Origin: Aldehydirespirator sp965200005
Lineage (GTDB): Bacteria; Actinomycetota; Acidimicrobiia; Acidimicrobiales; Aldehydirespiratoraceae
Reading direction: 5' to 3'
DNA: 64,000 nucleotides
NCBI GenBank assembly: GCA_965200005.1
Contig: OZ241331.1
Location: 806,001-870,000, forward strand
Below, piece after piece: positions 52,763 through 62,022 of the stretch (position 1 is its first letter; each line of letters begins with the position of its first letter). The notes under the pieces were generated by a model. The model worked only from the letters and a program-made list of their open reading frames with translations, had not been told where the DNA came from and made no database searches. Position numbers and translations under genes: made by a program.

Positions 52763-53662
52763 ATGTCTGCGCGCGCCACCGATCAACATCTCTTGGGCCT
52801 GCTGGCAGTGACGGCCACCGTCATTTGTTGGGGCTCGGGAAACGTGATGGTGCGAGACGTCGCACTTCCCGGGATTCAACTAGCTTTCTGGCGACTTGGC
52901 TTGACCACCGTTATCTACTTGGGAATCTTCATTGTCCAGCGGCGCCGAATGACGCTGTCTCAGTTGGTTGTCTGTTTACCGTCGGCAATCTTCACCGGAT
53001 TGTGGCTCATCACGTTTTACGCGGCCCTCAAGTCCACGACTGTCACGAATGTGGCGATGGTCGCATCGCTGGTGCCGATAGTGACAATGTGGTCAGCAGT
53101 CCGCCGCTTTGGTGAGTCAATTTCCATCACGCTTGTCGGATTGGTTGTTTGCGCACTTGGAGGAACGGCTCTAGTGCTGTTCGGATCCGCGTCAGTCACG
53201 ACCTGGAGTCTGCGGGGAGACGCGCTGGCACTGATGTCGATGTTGCTCTTCTCGGCCAACTTTGTATTTGCTAAGGAAGCCCGCCAGAAAGTAGGTGCAC
53301 TGGAGTTCCAAGCCGTCGTATGGACCATTGCATTCGTTGTTGTAAGTCCGGTTGCGTCTCTAGTTGGTGAGGATCTATATGTGCCACCACTCGACGTGTG
53401 GGCTTGGATCATTGCCTTGATTGCGGTCCCTGGGTCAGGCCATTTGATGATGAACTGGGCACACCGTCATGTCCGTCTCACTGTGTCTTCAACAGCATTG
53501 CTCGGTGCTCCACCAATTTCAATGATCGGAGCAGCTCTATTCCTTGATGAGCCAATCAAGCTGATTCACGTACTAGGAGGTGCCATAGTCATCGCATCCG
53601 TAGCAGCAGTAATCCGCCGCGACCTCCAACTAAACGCCCGCCACCCGGAGCCACTCTCATGA
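52763..53662 (+). CDS. EamA/DMT-superfamily transporter
   Basis: A 299-aa membrane protein with ten hydrophobic segments in two EamA halves (LLAVTATVICWGSGNVMVR at the start, VSSTALLGAPPISMIGAALFLDEPI near the end). The family exports amino acids, metabolites or drugs; the cargo here is unknown. It starts 30 bases after the thioesterase gene and is probably co-transcribed. Confidence 0.88.
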   Translation: MSARATDQHLLGLLAVTATVICWGSGNVMVRDVALPGIQLAFWRLGLTTVIYLGIFIVQRRRMTLSQLVVCLPSAIFTGLWLITFYAALKSTTVTNVAMVASLVPIVTMWSAVRRFGESISITLVGLVVCALGGTALVLFGSASVTTWSLRGDALALMSMLLFSANFVFAKEARQKVGALEFQAVVWTIAFVVVSPVASLVGEDLYVPPLDVWAWIIALIAVPGSGHLMMNWAHRHVRLTVSSTALLGAPPISMIGAALFLDEPIKLIHVLGGAIVIASVAAVIRRDLQLNARHPEPLS

Positions 53663-53762
53663 CGACTCAATACGTAGTCACCGCGTCGACGTGAAATGAT
53701 GACGCCTGCCTTGAGTTTCTCGAGTACGGAGCCTGACGCTTCACAGTTCGTAGCATTGGGGG

Positions 53763-54551
53763 GTGGCTCGGTTGCAGATTGTCGGCGGTGGGAAGATGGG
53801 GCAAGCGCTGCTAGGGGGCCTGCTCACTAGCGGCTGGGCTGAGGCAGCAGAGATTCACGTTGTTGAGCCAGCACCACCGGCTAAACGAGCAATCGTTGCA
53901 ATGGCACCAGAAGCGACTGTTTCGAGCACTCCCGTGCTGGCAACCGATGCTGTGATCGCGGTCAAACCCGACGTAGTGGCCGCCGTCGCCACACGTCTTG
54001 GCTCTGCTCGCGTGAGCCGTGTGCTCTCCATAGCTGCCGGTGTGCGTACGGAGGCCATCGAGGCCCAGATGCCCGCTGGTACCGCAGTCGTGCGTGCCAT
54101 GCCCAACACACCGGCACTCGTAGGTCAGGGCGCCGCGGCGATCGCTGCAGGGGCAGCCGCAACCGATACCGATCTTGACTGGGCAGCCAGCATCCTGAGG
54201 GCTGTCGGCACTGTCGAGATTGTTGAGGAATCAGACTTAGATGCGGTTACCGGGCTATCGGGGAGCGGGCCCGCGTACCTCTTCCGCTTAGCAGAGGCGA
54301 TGCGATCAGCGGGCATAGAGCAAGGTCTCACACCTGAAGTAGCCGACTCGCTTGTTCGTCAGACGTTGCTCGGCGCGGCGACTCTGCTGTCAAAAAGCGG
54401 CGAAGACCCTGCTCAACTCCGCAGAAACGTGACCTCTCCAGGGGGAACTACTGCGGCTGGACTTGCTGTCATGAACAACTCTGACTTCATGGGTCTGATC
54501 TCGCGGGTTGTTGAGACAGCAACACAACGATCCCGGGAGTTGGGCGGGTGA
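53763..54551 (+). CDS. proC: Pyrroline-5-carboxylate reductase
   Basis: A 262-aa enzyme for the last step of proline synthesis. LQIVGGGKMGQALLGGLL is the NAD(P) site, VRAMPNTPALVGQGAAAIAAG and VTGLSGSGPAYLFRLAEAM the family signatures, and VTSPGGTTAAGLAVM the C-terminal P5CR block. Start is GTG 53763. TAGCAT (53751-53756) sits six bases before it, suggesting a leaderless transcript. Its stop overlaps the next start (GTGA). Confidence 0.95.
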   Translation: MARLQIVGGGKMGQALLGGLLTSGWAEAAEIHVVEPAPPAKRAIVAMAPEATVSSTPVLATDAVIAVKPDVVAAVATRLGSARVSRVLSIAAGVRTEAIEAQMPAGTAVVRAMPNTPALVGQGAAAIAAGAAATDTDLDWAASILRAVGTVEIVEESDLDAVTGLSGSGPAYLFRLAEAMRSAGIEQGLTPEVADSLVRQTLLGAATLLSKSGEDPAQLRRNVTSPGGTTAAGLAVMNNSDFMGLISRVVETATQRSRELGG

Positions 54552-55489
54552 ACCATCGCCAACCGCGTGATCACTACTCCACCATGCCGCCGACACCGTC
54601 AACTCCCCGTAATGGTTACGCCACCATCTCATTCCTGTCTGACTATGGCCACAAGGATGAGTTCGTAGGAGTTGTCCACTCCGTTATTGCGTCAATCGCA
54701 CCTCGAACACGGGTCGTTGACATCACTCACGGCATCACACCCTGTGACATAAGAGCAGGGTCACTGGCTCTTGCCCGAGCAGCGCAATATCTGATGCCCG
54801 GAGTGGTTCTCGCCGTAGTCGACCCTGGCGTAGGTACCGCACGACGCGCCATTGCAGTGGAGGTCGGCGATGGAGTTTCAGTGCTCGTCGGGCCAGACAA
54901 TGGGTTGCTAGCTCCCGCCGTCGGACTCGTGGGGGGTGCTAGCCGAGCCATCGAATTGACTAACCCGCAGTACCAACTTCAGTCAGCCGCCGGATCCGGC
55001 GCAACCTTTGACGGACGAGACGTCTTTGGCCCCGCCGCTGCACATCTTTGCAATGGCGTGGCAATGCACAATCTCGGAACCCCAATCGACCCGGCAACCT
55101 TGATGCCAGGGGTGCTACCAGTTAGTCAGCTTGATGCCGGAGAACTGGTCACCGAAGTCTTATGGATCGACCATTTTGGCAACTGTCAGCTCAACATAAG
55201 CCCCGATGATCTCGCAGTGCTGGGCCATGACAACACGATTCACATCGTGTTACAAGACGATCTGCGAACAGCACAGTCGGTCCGCGGATATGACGACATC
55301 AAAGCGTCTCGAGTGGGACTCATAACAGACTCGTGCGGCCTCGTTTCACTTGCTCTGCCACGGCGCTCAGCAGCAGCAGAACTCGGTCTCAATGAAGGAT
55401 CTGAAGTGCGACTGCGTCCCCCAAGCGCGAGTGACCCTCAACCGGCTCGAGTGGTCACACCAGTGGGACTTACAAGGCGACACAGTTGA
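54548..55489 (+). CDS. SAM hydroxide adenosyltransferase (DUF62 family)
   Basis: A 313-aa protein of the fluorinase/DUF62 fold. FLSDYGHKDEFVGVVHSVI, DITHGITPCDIRAGSLALARA, VVDPGVGT and GPDNGLLAPAV are the conserved blocks around the SAM site, and FDGRDVFGPAAAHL follows. Characterised members hydrolyse SAM to adenosine and methionine. GTG 54548 overlaps proC; an in-frame ATG at 54584 would drop 12 poorly conserved residues. Pairing with proC looks positional only. Confidence 0.9.
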   Translation: MNHRQPRDHYSTMPPTPSTPRNGYATISFLSDYGHKDEFVGVVHSVIASIAPRTRVVDITHGITPCDIRAGSLALARAAQYLMPGVVLAVVDPGVGTARRAIAVEVGDGVSVLVGPDNGLLAPAVGLVGGASRAIELTNPQYQLQSAAGSGATFDGRDVFGPAAAHLCNGVAMHNLGTPIDPATLMPGVLPVSQLDAGELVTEVLWIDHFGNCQLNISPDDLAVLGHDNTIHIVLQDDLRTAQSVRGYDDIKASRVGLITDSCGLVSLALPRRSAAAELGLNEGSEVRLRPPSASDPQPARVVTPVGLTRRHS

Positions 55490-55523
55490 CTCAATCAAAC
55501 ACACTCACCAGGAGAGTCGCTCG

Positions 55524-55613
55524 ATGAGACCCGGAACCACGATCGCTATTGCCATCCTGCTAGCCGCCATCGTGATCGCAGGCACACTGCAACTGTTCTT
55601 CCTAGCCCGCTAG
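55524..55613 (+). CDS. Membrane micro-ORF, 29 aa
   Basis: ATG 55524 follows AGGAG at a workable distance and encodes a single hydrophobic helix (TIAIAILLAAIVIAGTLQLFFLA) with an Arg at each end. It is too short for domain analysis, but the ribosome binding site and clean topology support a real single-pass microprotein. It lies between the SAM hydrolase gene and hemA. Confidence 0.55.
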   Translation: MRPGTTIAIAILLAAIVIAGTLQLFFLAR

Positions 55614-55638
55614 CCCTTCCGCCACCCGGTGCCCAGGG

Positions 55639-55665
55639 TTGAGCCAATAGTCACACCGGTAGGCT
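55639..55665 (+). promoter_or_regulatory. Candidate promoter of the hem cluster
   Basis: TTGAGC (55639-55644) and TAGGCT (55660-55665) with a 15-base spacer, short of ideal. The -10 ends seven bases before GTG 55673, pointing to a leaderless hemA message. Confidence 0.4.
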
Positions 55666-55672
55666 CGCGCCA

Positions 55673-56932
55673 GTGTCGCTCGTCGTAGTTGGCTGCAACT
55701 ATCGCTCCACGCCTCTTGATCTGCTAGAGCGCCTCACCGTCTCGCCTCAAGACCTACCCAAAACGCTGCACGAGACGGCAACTGCGCCGAATCTCAGCGA
55801 GGCCGTCGTGCTATCGACCTGCAGCCGCATCGAGGTTTACGCCTACGCCGAGCGCTTCCACGGCGGTTACGCAGACATCCGGGAGGTGCTGGCCTGCCAC
55901 TCAGGCCTGCCGCCCGAAGAAGTCGCCGACCAGTTGTACGCATATCACGATGTCGAGGCAGTAACGCACCTCTTCTCGGTGGCCGCGGGGCTCGATTCGG
56001 TGGTGCTTGGCGAGCACGAGATCCTCGGGCAGGTTCGTTCGGCTTGGCAGGCCGGACGTGCCGAGGGAACGGTCGGTTCGGTACTTGACCTGCTGTTTCG
56101 CCACGCACTCACCACAGGCAAGCGGGCCCGCACAAAAACGGGTATCTCGCGAAGCACGGCGTCGCTGTCACATGCAGCCGTCGAACTCGCAACTGCACAT
56201 CTCGGCGGCTTGAAGGGCAGCAACGTGCTCGTGCTAGGCGCCGGCGAGATGGCATCGGGAACGCTCCGGTCTCTGGCTCGTGAAGCCCCAGCCGACCTGG
56301 TTGTTGCCAGCCGCACAACCCGGCGAGCCGCTGACGTCGCCGCGTCATGCGGCGGGCGTGCCGTGTCGCTACAGGACCTTGAAGAGGCGCTGTCGCGGGC
56401 CGATGCGCTGTTTGCCACCACAGGTGCAAGCGACATCGTGGTGGAACACGCCGACATCAGCAGCGTCATGACACGCCGGAAAGGCACTGCCTTGCTGATC
56501 GTGGACATCGCGGTGCCACGTGACGTTGATCCTGCGGTTGCTCAACTACCCGGTGTCACATTGCTCAACATCGAAGACATCGGAGCCTTTGTCGAACAAG
56601 GCAGAGTCGCACGAAACCATGCCGTTTCGGAAGTACAAGCCATCGTTGAGCAAGAAGTTGAGCGTTACCGAGCCAGCGTGTCGGCCCGAGAAGTTGCGCC
56701 TTTGATCACTGCGCTGCGATCCCGAGCCCATCACATCACCACAGCAGAGTTGGCGCACCACGAAGCACAGTTCGACGAGCTCTCGGACGCACAACGTTCG
56801 GCTGTCGAATCGCTGCTAAACCGCACCATCAACAAGTTGCTGCACGAGCCGACAGTCAAACTGAAGAGTTCCGCAGGGCATGCCCGAGGTGACCGTCTAG
56901 GCGAAGCGTTACGCGACCTCTTTAGTCTCTAG
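55673..56932 (+). CDS. hemA: Glutamyl-tRNA reductase
   Basis: A 419-aa enzyme that reduces glutamyl-tRNA to glutamate-1-semialdehyde, the first step of C5-pathway tetrapyrrole synthesis. The nucleophile Cys 50 lies in LSTCSRIEVYAY, GEHEILGQVRSAW is the family block, VLVLGAGEMASG the NADPH site, and the C-terminal helical dimerisation domain ends the protein. GTG 55673 has no ribosome binding site, consistent with a leaderless start. It begins the hemA-C-D-B-L run. Confidence 0.95.
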   Translation: MSLVVVGCNYRSTPLDLLERLTVSPQDLPKTLHETATAPNLSEAVVLSTCSRIEVYAYAERFHGGYADIREVLACHSGLPPEEVADQLYAYHDVEAVTHLFSVAAGLDSVVLGEHEILGQVRSAWQAGRAEGTVGSVLDLLFRHALTTGKRARTKTGISRSTASLSHAAVELATAHLGGLKGSNVLVLGAGEMASGTLRSLAREAPADLVVASRTTRRAADVAASCGGRAVSLQDLEEALSRADALFATTGASDIVVEHADISSVMTRRKGTALLIVDIAVPRDVDPAVAQLPGVTLLNIEDIGAFVEQGRVARNHAVSEVQAIVEQEVERYRASVSAREVAPLITALRSRAHHITTAELAHHEAQFDELSDAQRSAVESLLNRTINKLLHEPTVKLKSSAGHARGDRLGEALRDLFSL

Positions 56933-56945
56933 TCCCTTCGGGGTT

Positions 56946-57830
56946 GTGCCACTTAGGGCTGCCACTCGAGGCAGCGCTCTAGCGCTCTGGCAAACCGAAC
57001 ATGTTGCTGAGCTACTGCGGCAAGCATGCGGACGGCGCACGAGTCCGGTAATCGTTTCTACTGAAGGTGACCGCCGTGCGAGCACCCCGATCAGCCAGAT
57101 GGGCGGTAAGGGCGTGTTTGTTAAGGAAGTCCAGCAAGCTGTCCTAGATGGACGAGCCGATTATGCGGTTCACTCGGCAAAAGACTTGCCTGCTGTCACT
57201 CCTGAAGGCCTGAGTTTGGCCGCTGTCCCTCCACGAGGAGACGCTCGGGATGCGCTCGTTGGTTGCCGGCTAGCCGACTTGAGTGACGATGCCACTATTG
57301 GTACGGGATCGGCTCGACGTCGGGTTCAGTTGATGAGCCTGAGGCCCGACCTGAGGTTTGCGGAATTGCGAGGCAACATTGCTACGCGTCTCAGAAAGGC
57401 CCGCCGATTCGATGCCATCGTGATGGCTGCCGTTGCGATTGAGCGGCTCGGCGTGCAGCACGAAGTTATCGATGTTCTTGAACCTGAGGTGATGGTTCCC
57501 CAGGTTGGCCAGGGTGCCTTAGCGGTGGAGTGCCGCTCGGGCGATACCGAAACGCTTGAAGCGGTTAAGCAAATCGAGGACACGAACAGCCGTCTGGCTG
57601 TGGATGCCGAACGAGCTTTCCTGGCCGAGCTCGGTGGGGACTGTGACCTTCCCGCAGGTGCCTACTGCACGATTTCCCAAAACAGAGAACTTGCGATGGA
57701 GGGACTCCTTGCCTCGCACGATGCCCGCATCGTGGTCAGGCACAGTGCTGTTGGCGACTCTTCCGAGCAACTTGGACGCAACATTGCTCGCACACTGGTG
57801 GCTCAACTCCACTTAGCTACGCAACGCTGA
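56946..57830 (+). CDS. hemC: Hydroxymethylbilane synthase
   Basis: A 294-aa porphobilinogen deaminase that links four porphobilinogens. RGSALALWQTEHV starts the fold, KGVFVKEVQQAVLDGRADYAVHSAKDLP holds the active-site Lys/Asp region, and Cys 233 in GGDCDLPAGAY carries the dipyrromethane cofactor. GTG 56946 is 13 bases after hemA. Confidence 0.95.
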   Translation: MPLRAATRGSALALWQTEHVAELLRQACGRRTSPVIVSTEGDRRASTPISQMGGKGVFVKEVQQAVLDGRADYAVHSAKDLPAVTPEGLSLAAVPPRGDARDALVGCRLADLSDDATIGTGSARRRVQLMSLRPDLRFAELRGNIATRLRKARRFDAIVMAAVAIERLGVQHEVIDVLEPEVMVPQVGQGALAVECRSGDTETLEAVKQIEDTNSRLAVDAERAFLAELGGDCDLPAGAYCTISQNRELAMEGLLASHDARIVVRHSAVGDSSEQLGRNIARTLVAQLHLATQR

Positions 57831-57887
57831 TCACGCAGAGCGCTTGTGAGTTCATCCGCCGTTGCTTCACACACGTGACGGGATGCC

Positions 57888-58727
57888 TTGAGTAATCCAC
57901 CCGACGATCACAGCACAAGCACAAACGCCTTGCCTCTCAAGGGCAAGCGTCTCGTCGTGTGTAGGCCTGCCCACCAGGCACGAACCTTGGCTGAAGGCCT
58001 TGCTGCACTAGGAGCCCACGTCGTGGCCGTGCCGGTCATCGACATTGCAGAACCCTCAGACTCAGGAGCCGCGCTGCGCGATGCCTTGGCTCGGCTCGGC
58101 GCTGGCGACTGGCTTGTGCTCACTAGTCCAAACGGTGCTGCCGCGGTCGCCACGCTGGGCCCAATTGCCGAGGAAGTCAAAGTGGCGGTCATCGGCCCGG
58201 GGACTGCCCGCCAAGCCGCAACGCTCGGAATCACCCCAAGCCTCGTAGCCGAGCACTCGATTGCAGAGGGCTTGCTTGATGTGTTCCCAAAACCGGCACG
58301 ACCAGGCGGCACGGTTGTGCTGGCCCGTGCTGCCACAGCCCGTGCGGTTCTTCCTGATGGTCTTCGACGTGCGGGGTGGAATGTCATCGACGTTGCTGCA
58401 TACCGCACCGTCGGTGTCTCATTGACCCGTGAGCAACGCCGAGCTGCGGCAGCTGCAAACGGTGTTGTCTTCACGTCGTCGTCGACGGTGAGACGCCTAG
58501 CGGAAGAGATCGGAGTTGAATCCGTGCCGCCTCTGGTGGTCTCAATTGGCCCAGCGACCTCAGCCACCGCACGAGCCCTAGGGCTTGAAATAAGCATCGA
58601 GGCCACGAAACACACGATCGACGGACTTATCGCCGCCATCTCCCAGTTCTGCAAACCTCTGACAGATTCTGGCGAGATGCGACCAGCGATAGGTACCGAA
58701 GCACCGGAGCTAGCCTCGCAGGAGTGA
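57888..58727 (+). CDS. hemD: Uroporphyrinogen-III synthase
   Basis: A 279-aa protein closing hydroxymethylbilane to uroporphyrinogen III. The two-domain HEM4 fold is shown by LVVCRPAHQARTLAEGLAALGAHVVAVPVIDI, DWLVLTSPNGAAAV, VIGPGTARQAATLG and GVVFTSSSTVRRLAEEIG. It starts at TTG 57888, the only start near the expected N-terminus. Its stop overlaps the hemB GTG start. Confidence 0.9.
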   Translation: MSNPPDDHSTSTNALPLKGKRLVVCRPAHQARTLAEGLAALGAHVVAVPVIDIAEPSDSGAALRDALARLGAGDWLVLTSPNGAAAVATLGPIAEEVKVAVIGPGTARQAATLGITPSLVAEHSIAEGLLDVFPKPARPGGTVVLARAATARAVLPDGLRRAGWNVIDVAAYRTVGVSLTREQRRAAAAANGVVFTSSSTVRRLAEEIGVESVPPLVVSIGPATSATARALGLEISIEATKHTIDGLIAAISQFCKPLTDSGEMRPAIGTEAPELASQE

Positions 58728-59704
58728 ACTACCCGCAGAGGCGGTTGAGGAGGCTACGCCGCACCCCTGCGCTGCGCCGACTTGTGGCTGAGCACCGGTT
58801 ACATCCCGCCGATCTCATCGCTCCGCTGTTTGTGCGCGAAGGGATTGACCATCCCGTACCAATCCCTTCAATGCCCGGCCAGTTCCAACACACGCTTGAC
58901 TCGCTGCAACGCGAAGTGGCCGAACTCGTCGGACTGGGCGTCACCAGCATCGTCTTGTTCGGAGTGCCGCTCAACAAAGACCCGACCGGGTCACAATCTT
59001 GGGATCCTCGTGGCATTGCGCAGATAGCTCTGTCAGAGTTGCGGGATCACTTCGGTGACGCTGTGGTCTTGATCTCTGATCTGTGCATGGATGAGTACAC
59101 AGATCATGGACATTGCGGGTTGATTGGCGCCGACGGTGATGTCGACAACGACTCGACGCTTGAAATCTATGCCCGCATAGCTGTCGCGCAAGCCGATGCA
59201 GGCGCTGACATCGTGGCTCCGTCGGGGATGATGGACGGCCAGGTTGCAGCTATTCGAGATGCCCTCGACAGCCACGGACACGAACAGAAGGCCGTGCTCG
59301 CATACTCAGCAAAGTACGCGACTGCGCTGTACGGCCCGTTTCGCGACGCGGTGGATGTGACAATTGCTGGGGGCGGCAACCGGCGCAGCTACCAGCAGGA
59401 CACAACCAATAGTCGCGAAGCGATGGAGGAGATACGCACCGACCTCGCCGAGGGTGCCGACATCGTCATGGTGAAACCAGCGATGCCATATCTCGACGTG
59501 ATTTGCGAGGCCCGGCGCCGCTTCGATGTGCCTCTAGCCGCCTACCACGTGTCTGGTGAGTACTCAATGGTCTGCGCCGCCGCCGAGCGGGGTTGGCTTG
59601 ACCTCGACGCCGTGGCATTCGAACACATCTGCGCTATCCGCCGCGCCGGTGCTGACATGGTTTTGACCTACTTCGCCCGCCGTCTCGCCCAAGCACTGCA
59701 ATGA
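58724..59704 (+). CDS. hemB: Porphobilinogen synthase (delta-aminolevulinate dehydratase)
   Basis: A 326-aa enzyme joining two aminolevulinates. RLRRTPALRRLVAEHRLHPADLIAPLFV begins it. The active-site lysines are in AYSAKYATALYGPF and MVKPAMPYLD. The metal-site region DLCMDEYTDHGHCG has the first and last Cys of the zinc type, but Asp replaces the middle Cys, an intermediate form. GTG 58724 overlaps hemD and the stop overlaps hemL (ATGA). Confidence 0.95.
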   Translation: MNYPQRRLRRLRRTPALRRLVAEHRLHPADLIAPLFVREGIDHPVPIPSMPGQFQHTLDSLQREVAELVGLGVTSIVLFGVPLNKDPTGSQSWDPRGIAQIALSELRDHFGDAVVLISDLCMDEYTDHGHCGLIGADGDVDNDSTLEIYARIAVAQADAGADIVAPSGMMDGQVAAIRDALDSHGHEQKAVLAYSAKYATALYGPFRDAVDVTIAGGGNRRSYQQDTTNSREAMEEIRTDLAEGADIVMVKPAMPYLDVICEARRRFDVPLAAYHVSGEYSMVCAAAERGWLDLDAVAFEHICAIRRAGADMVLTYFARRLAQALQ

Positions 59705-61059
59705 GTGACAAACAAGCAGCCGGGAGCGAGGGCGACGACGCTTCGGCGACCCTGACCATGGAGGACTCGTCACTGAGTAACGAAGCGCTGTTTGCACGTG
59801 CGCAACGGGTGATCCCTGGTGGTGTGAACTCACCGGTGCGCGCGTTCCGGTCGGTGGGGGGCACACCGTATTTCGTGGCTGAGGCCCATGGCCCGTTCGT
59901 GATCGACGTGGAGGGCCGCCGCTACATCGACTATGTGCAAAGTTACGGCCCCGGCATCTGTGGACACGCACACCCGAAGATCATCGAAGCAGTGCGAGAG
60001 GCTGCCACAAAAGGCACCAGTTACGGAGCCCCCACCCGCAACGAGGTGCTGATCGCCGAAGAGATGTGCGCCCGGGTGCCCCAACTGGAGATGGTGCGGC
60101 TCACAAACAGCGGTACCGAAGCAGTGATGTCAGCTGTGCGCCTAGCTCGTGGCGTCACAGGCCGACCCACAGTCGTGAAGTTTGCCGGCTGCTATCACGG
60201 CCATAGCGACTCGTTGTTGGTGGCCGGAGGTTCCGGTGTGGCACAACAAGGTCTTGCCGGTTCCGAAGGCGTGACTGACGGTGCTGTGGCTGACACGATC
60301 GTTGCTCCCTACAACGTCGTTCCCGAACTTGACGACAGCGTCGCCGTCGTTTGTGTTGAACCCGTGGCAGCAAATATGGGACTGGTTGCACCTGAACCCG
60401 GCTTTCTGCAGGGCTTGCGAGAGGCGTGTGACGATGTTGGTGCGCTGCTGCTATTTGACGAGGTGATCACCGGGTTCCGCTTGTGCCTCGGTGGGGCAGC
60501 TCAGTACTTCGGCGTTCTGCCCGACATTTGGTGCTTTGGCAAGGTGATCGGTGGTGGGTTACCGGTCGGAGCTTTTGGCGCATCCAGAGAGATAATGTCT
60601 GGACTTGCGCCGCTGGGCAGCGTCTATCAGGCAGGAACCCTGTCGGGGAACCCCCTGGCCACGGCTGCGGGCCTAGCGACCCTGTCGATGCTGGACGACA
60701 AGGCGTACAAACGGCTTGAAACAGTTGCGACGGAGTTGCAGTCCGGACTTACAGATGTGTTCAGAGAAGCTCACATCGCGGCGGTTGTGCCTCGGGTGGG
60801 ACCACTGCTGGGGCTGTTTTTCTGCAAGCAAGCTCCTCGCAACTTCGACGAAGCTACGGAGGCTGCTAGCAATAGCGTCTACCCACAGTTCTTTCACGGG
60901 ATGTTGCGCCGCGGTGTCGCGTTCGCACCGGGTGCCTACGAGGCGATCTTTGTGTCGCTAGCGCACGGCGACGATGAAGTTGAGGCAACGATCAGCGCCG
61001 CGGCCGAAACAGTTCGCGAGATGCAAGAGACCGCGAACCCATCCACATCCGGAGGTTGA
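59701..61059 (+). CDS. hemL: Glutamate-1-semialdehyde 2,1-aminomutase
   Basis: A 452-aa PLP enzyme making 5-aminolevulinate. GGVNSPVRAFRSVGGTPYFV, YVQSYGPGICGHAHP, VRLTNSGTEAVMSAVRLARG and LLFDEVITGFR are family signatures, and Lys 281 in CFGKVIGGGLPVGA binds PLP. It completes, with hemA, the C5 route in this cluster. ATG 59701 overlaps hemB. Confidence 0.95.
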   Translation: MSDKQAAGSEGDDASATLTMEDSSLSNEALFARAQRVIPGGVNSPVRAFRSVGGTPYFVAEAHGPFVIDVEGRRYIDYVQSYGPGICGHAHPKIIEAVREAATKGTSYGAPTRNEVLIAEEMCARVPQLEMVRLTNSGTEAVMSAVRLARGVTGRPTVVKFAGCYHGHSDSLLVAGGSGVAQQGLAGSEGVTDGAVADTIVAPYNVVPELDDSVAVVCVEPVAANMGLVAPEPGFLQGLREACDDVGALLLFDEVITGFRLCLGGAAQYFGVLPDIWCFGKVIGGGLPVGAFGASREIMSGLAPLGSVYQAGTLSGNPLATAAGLATLSMLDDKAYKRLETVATELQSGLTDVFREAHIAAVVPRVGPLLGLFFCKQAPRNFDEATEAASNSVYPQFFHGMLRRGVAFAPGAYEAIFVSLAHGDDEVEATISAAAETVREMQETANPSTSGG

Positions 61060-61063
61060 ACGA

Positions 61064-61987
61064 ATGAAGTCGGTGAAGCGAGCGCGCAACCTCATCGTGT
61101 TGATGATCATTGCGGCACTAGTTGTGGTGGTGTTTGTGTTGTTGTGGTGGATCGGACGCGACGACGCGCCTCCTGCAGTGGATATTCAGTCGGCAGTAGC
61201 TCAATTGGAAGAAGCCGAAGGATCGACCAGCGGGACTGTTGGTTCCGGCATCACCAGCGACAACACTGACACGGACTCAAGCGGACAAGCGACAGCCGAT
61301 GGTGACGGAGAGGCGACAGCTAGCACAGAAACCGCTGCCGCTCCGAGCGCTGAAAGCGATGCGGGCATAGCAACAACTGCAGGTGCCGATGACGCTGAGG
61401 ACACTTCGACCGTCTCAACTGTTAACACGGCTGGTGCAGGTTTGGCTGGTGTCTGGGAGGTCATGGCGTCAGGTGGGGTCGTTGAATTGACTGAACAGCC
61501 GGCTGTGAGCTTCGCTGGATTCCGAGTTGATGAAGTTCTTGCTGGAGGTATTGGAGACTTCACTGCTGTTGGTCGCACACCAGATGTGTCGGGTTGGATT
61601 GAACTCAGCGATACCGAGGTGTTGGCCGCTGAGATAAGTGTCGATCTCGCCACCCTGCGCACCGACAACAGCATGCGTGATGGCCAGATCCAGCGTGCTC
61701 TTGGCACTTCGGAGTTTCCGTTCGCGACCTTCTCGCTGATCGAACCCGTCACCTATTCCGCAGACTCAGATGTCTCAGCCACTGTTCACGGTACTCTCAG
61801 CGTTAAGGGTGTCACGAACCAGGTCGACTTCACGATTGATGCCCGCCTTGTAGACAACACAATTGTGGTGGTCGGTTCAGCACCGGTGACGTTTGCTGAC
61901 TATGGCGTGACAGTGCCTTCGGTTCCAGTTGTTGTGTCCGTGGAAAATCACGGAGTCATCGAGTTTCAGCTGTTCTTCACTCGATAG
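61064..61987 (+). CDS. Membrane-anchored YceI-family protein
   Basis: A 307-aa protein from ATG 61064 with GGAGG eight bases upstream. One N-terminal membrane helix (LIVLMIIAALVVVVFVLLWW) is followed by ~90 residues of Ser/Thr/Ala/Asp-rich linker. The C-terminal YceI lipocalin-like domain (AGLAGVWEVMASG, FTAVGRTPDVSGWIELSD, MRDGQIQRALGTSEFPFATFSL, GTLSVKGVTNQVDFTIDA) binds isoprenoid or other lipids in relatives. It would sit on the outer face of the membrane. It directly follows hemL. Confidence 0.88.
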   Translation: MKSVKRARNLIVLMIIAALVVVVFVLLWWIGRDDAPPAVDIQSAVAQLEEAEGSTSGTVGSGITSDNTDTDSSGQATADGDGEATASTETAAAPSAESDAGIATTAGADDAEDTSTVSTVNTAGAGLAGVWEVMASGGVVELTEQPAVSFAGFRVDEVLAGGIGDFTAVGRTPDVSGWIELSDTEVLAAEISVDLATLRTDNSMRDGQIQRALGTSEFPFATFSLIEPVTYSADSDVSATVHGTLSVKGVTNQVDFTIDARLVDNTIVVVGSAPVTFADYGVTVPSVPVVVSVENHGVIEFQLFFTR

Positions 61988-62022
61988 TTACCACGTGTAC
62001 TAGGGCACAATCGAGTGAACCA

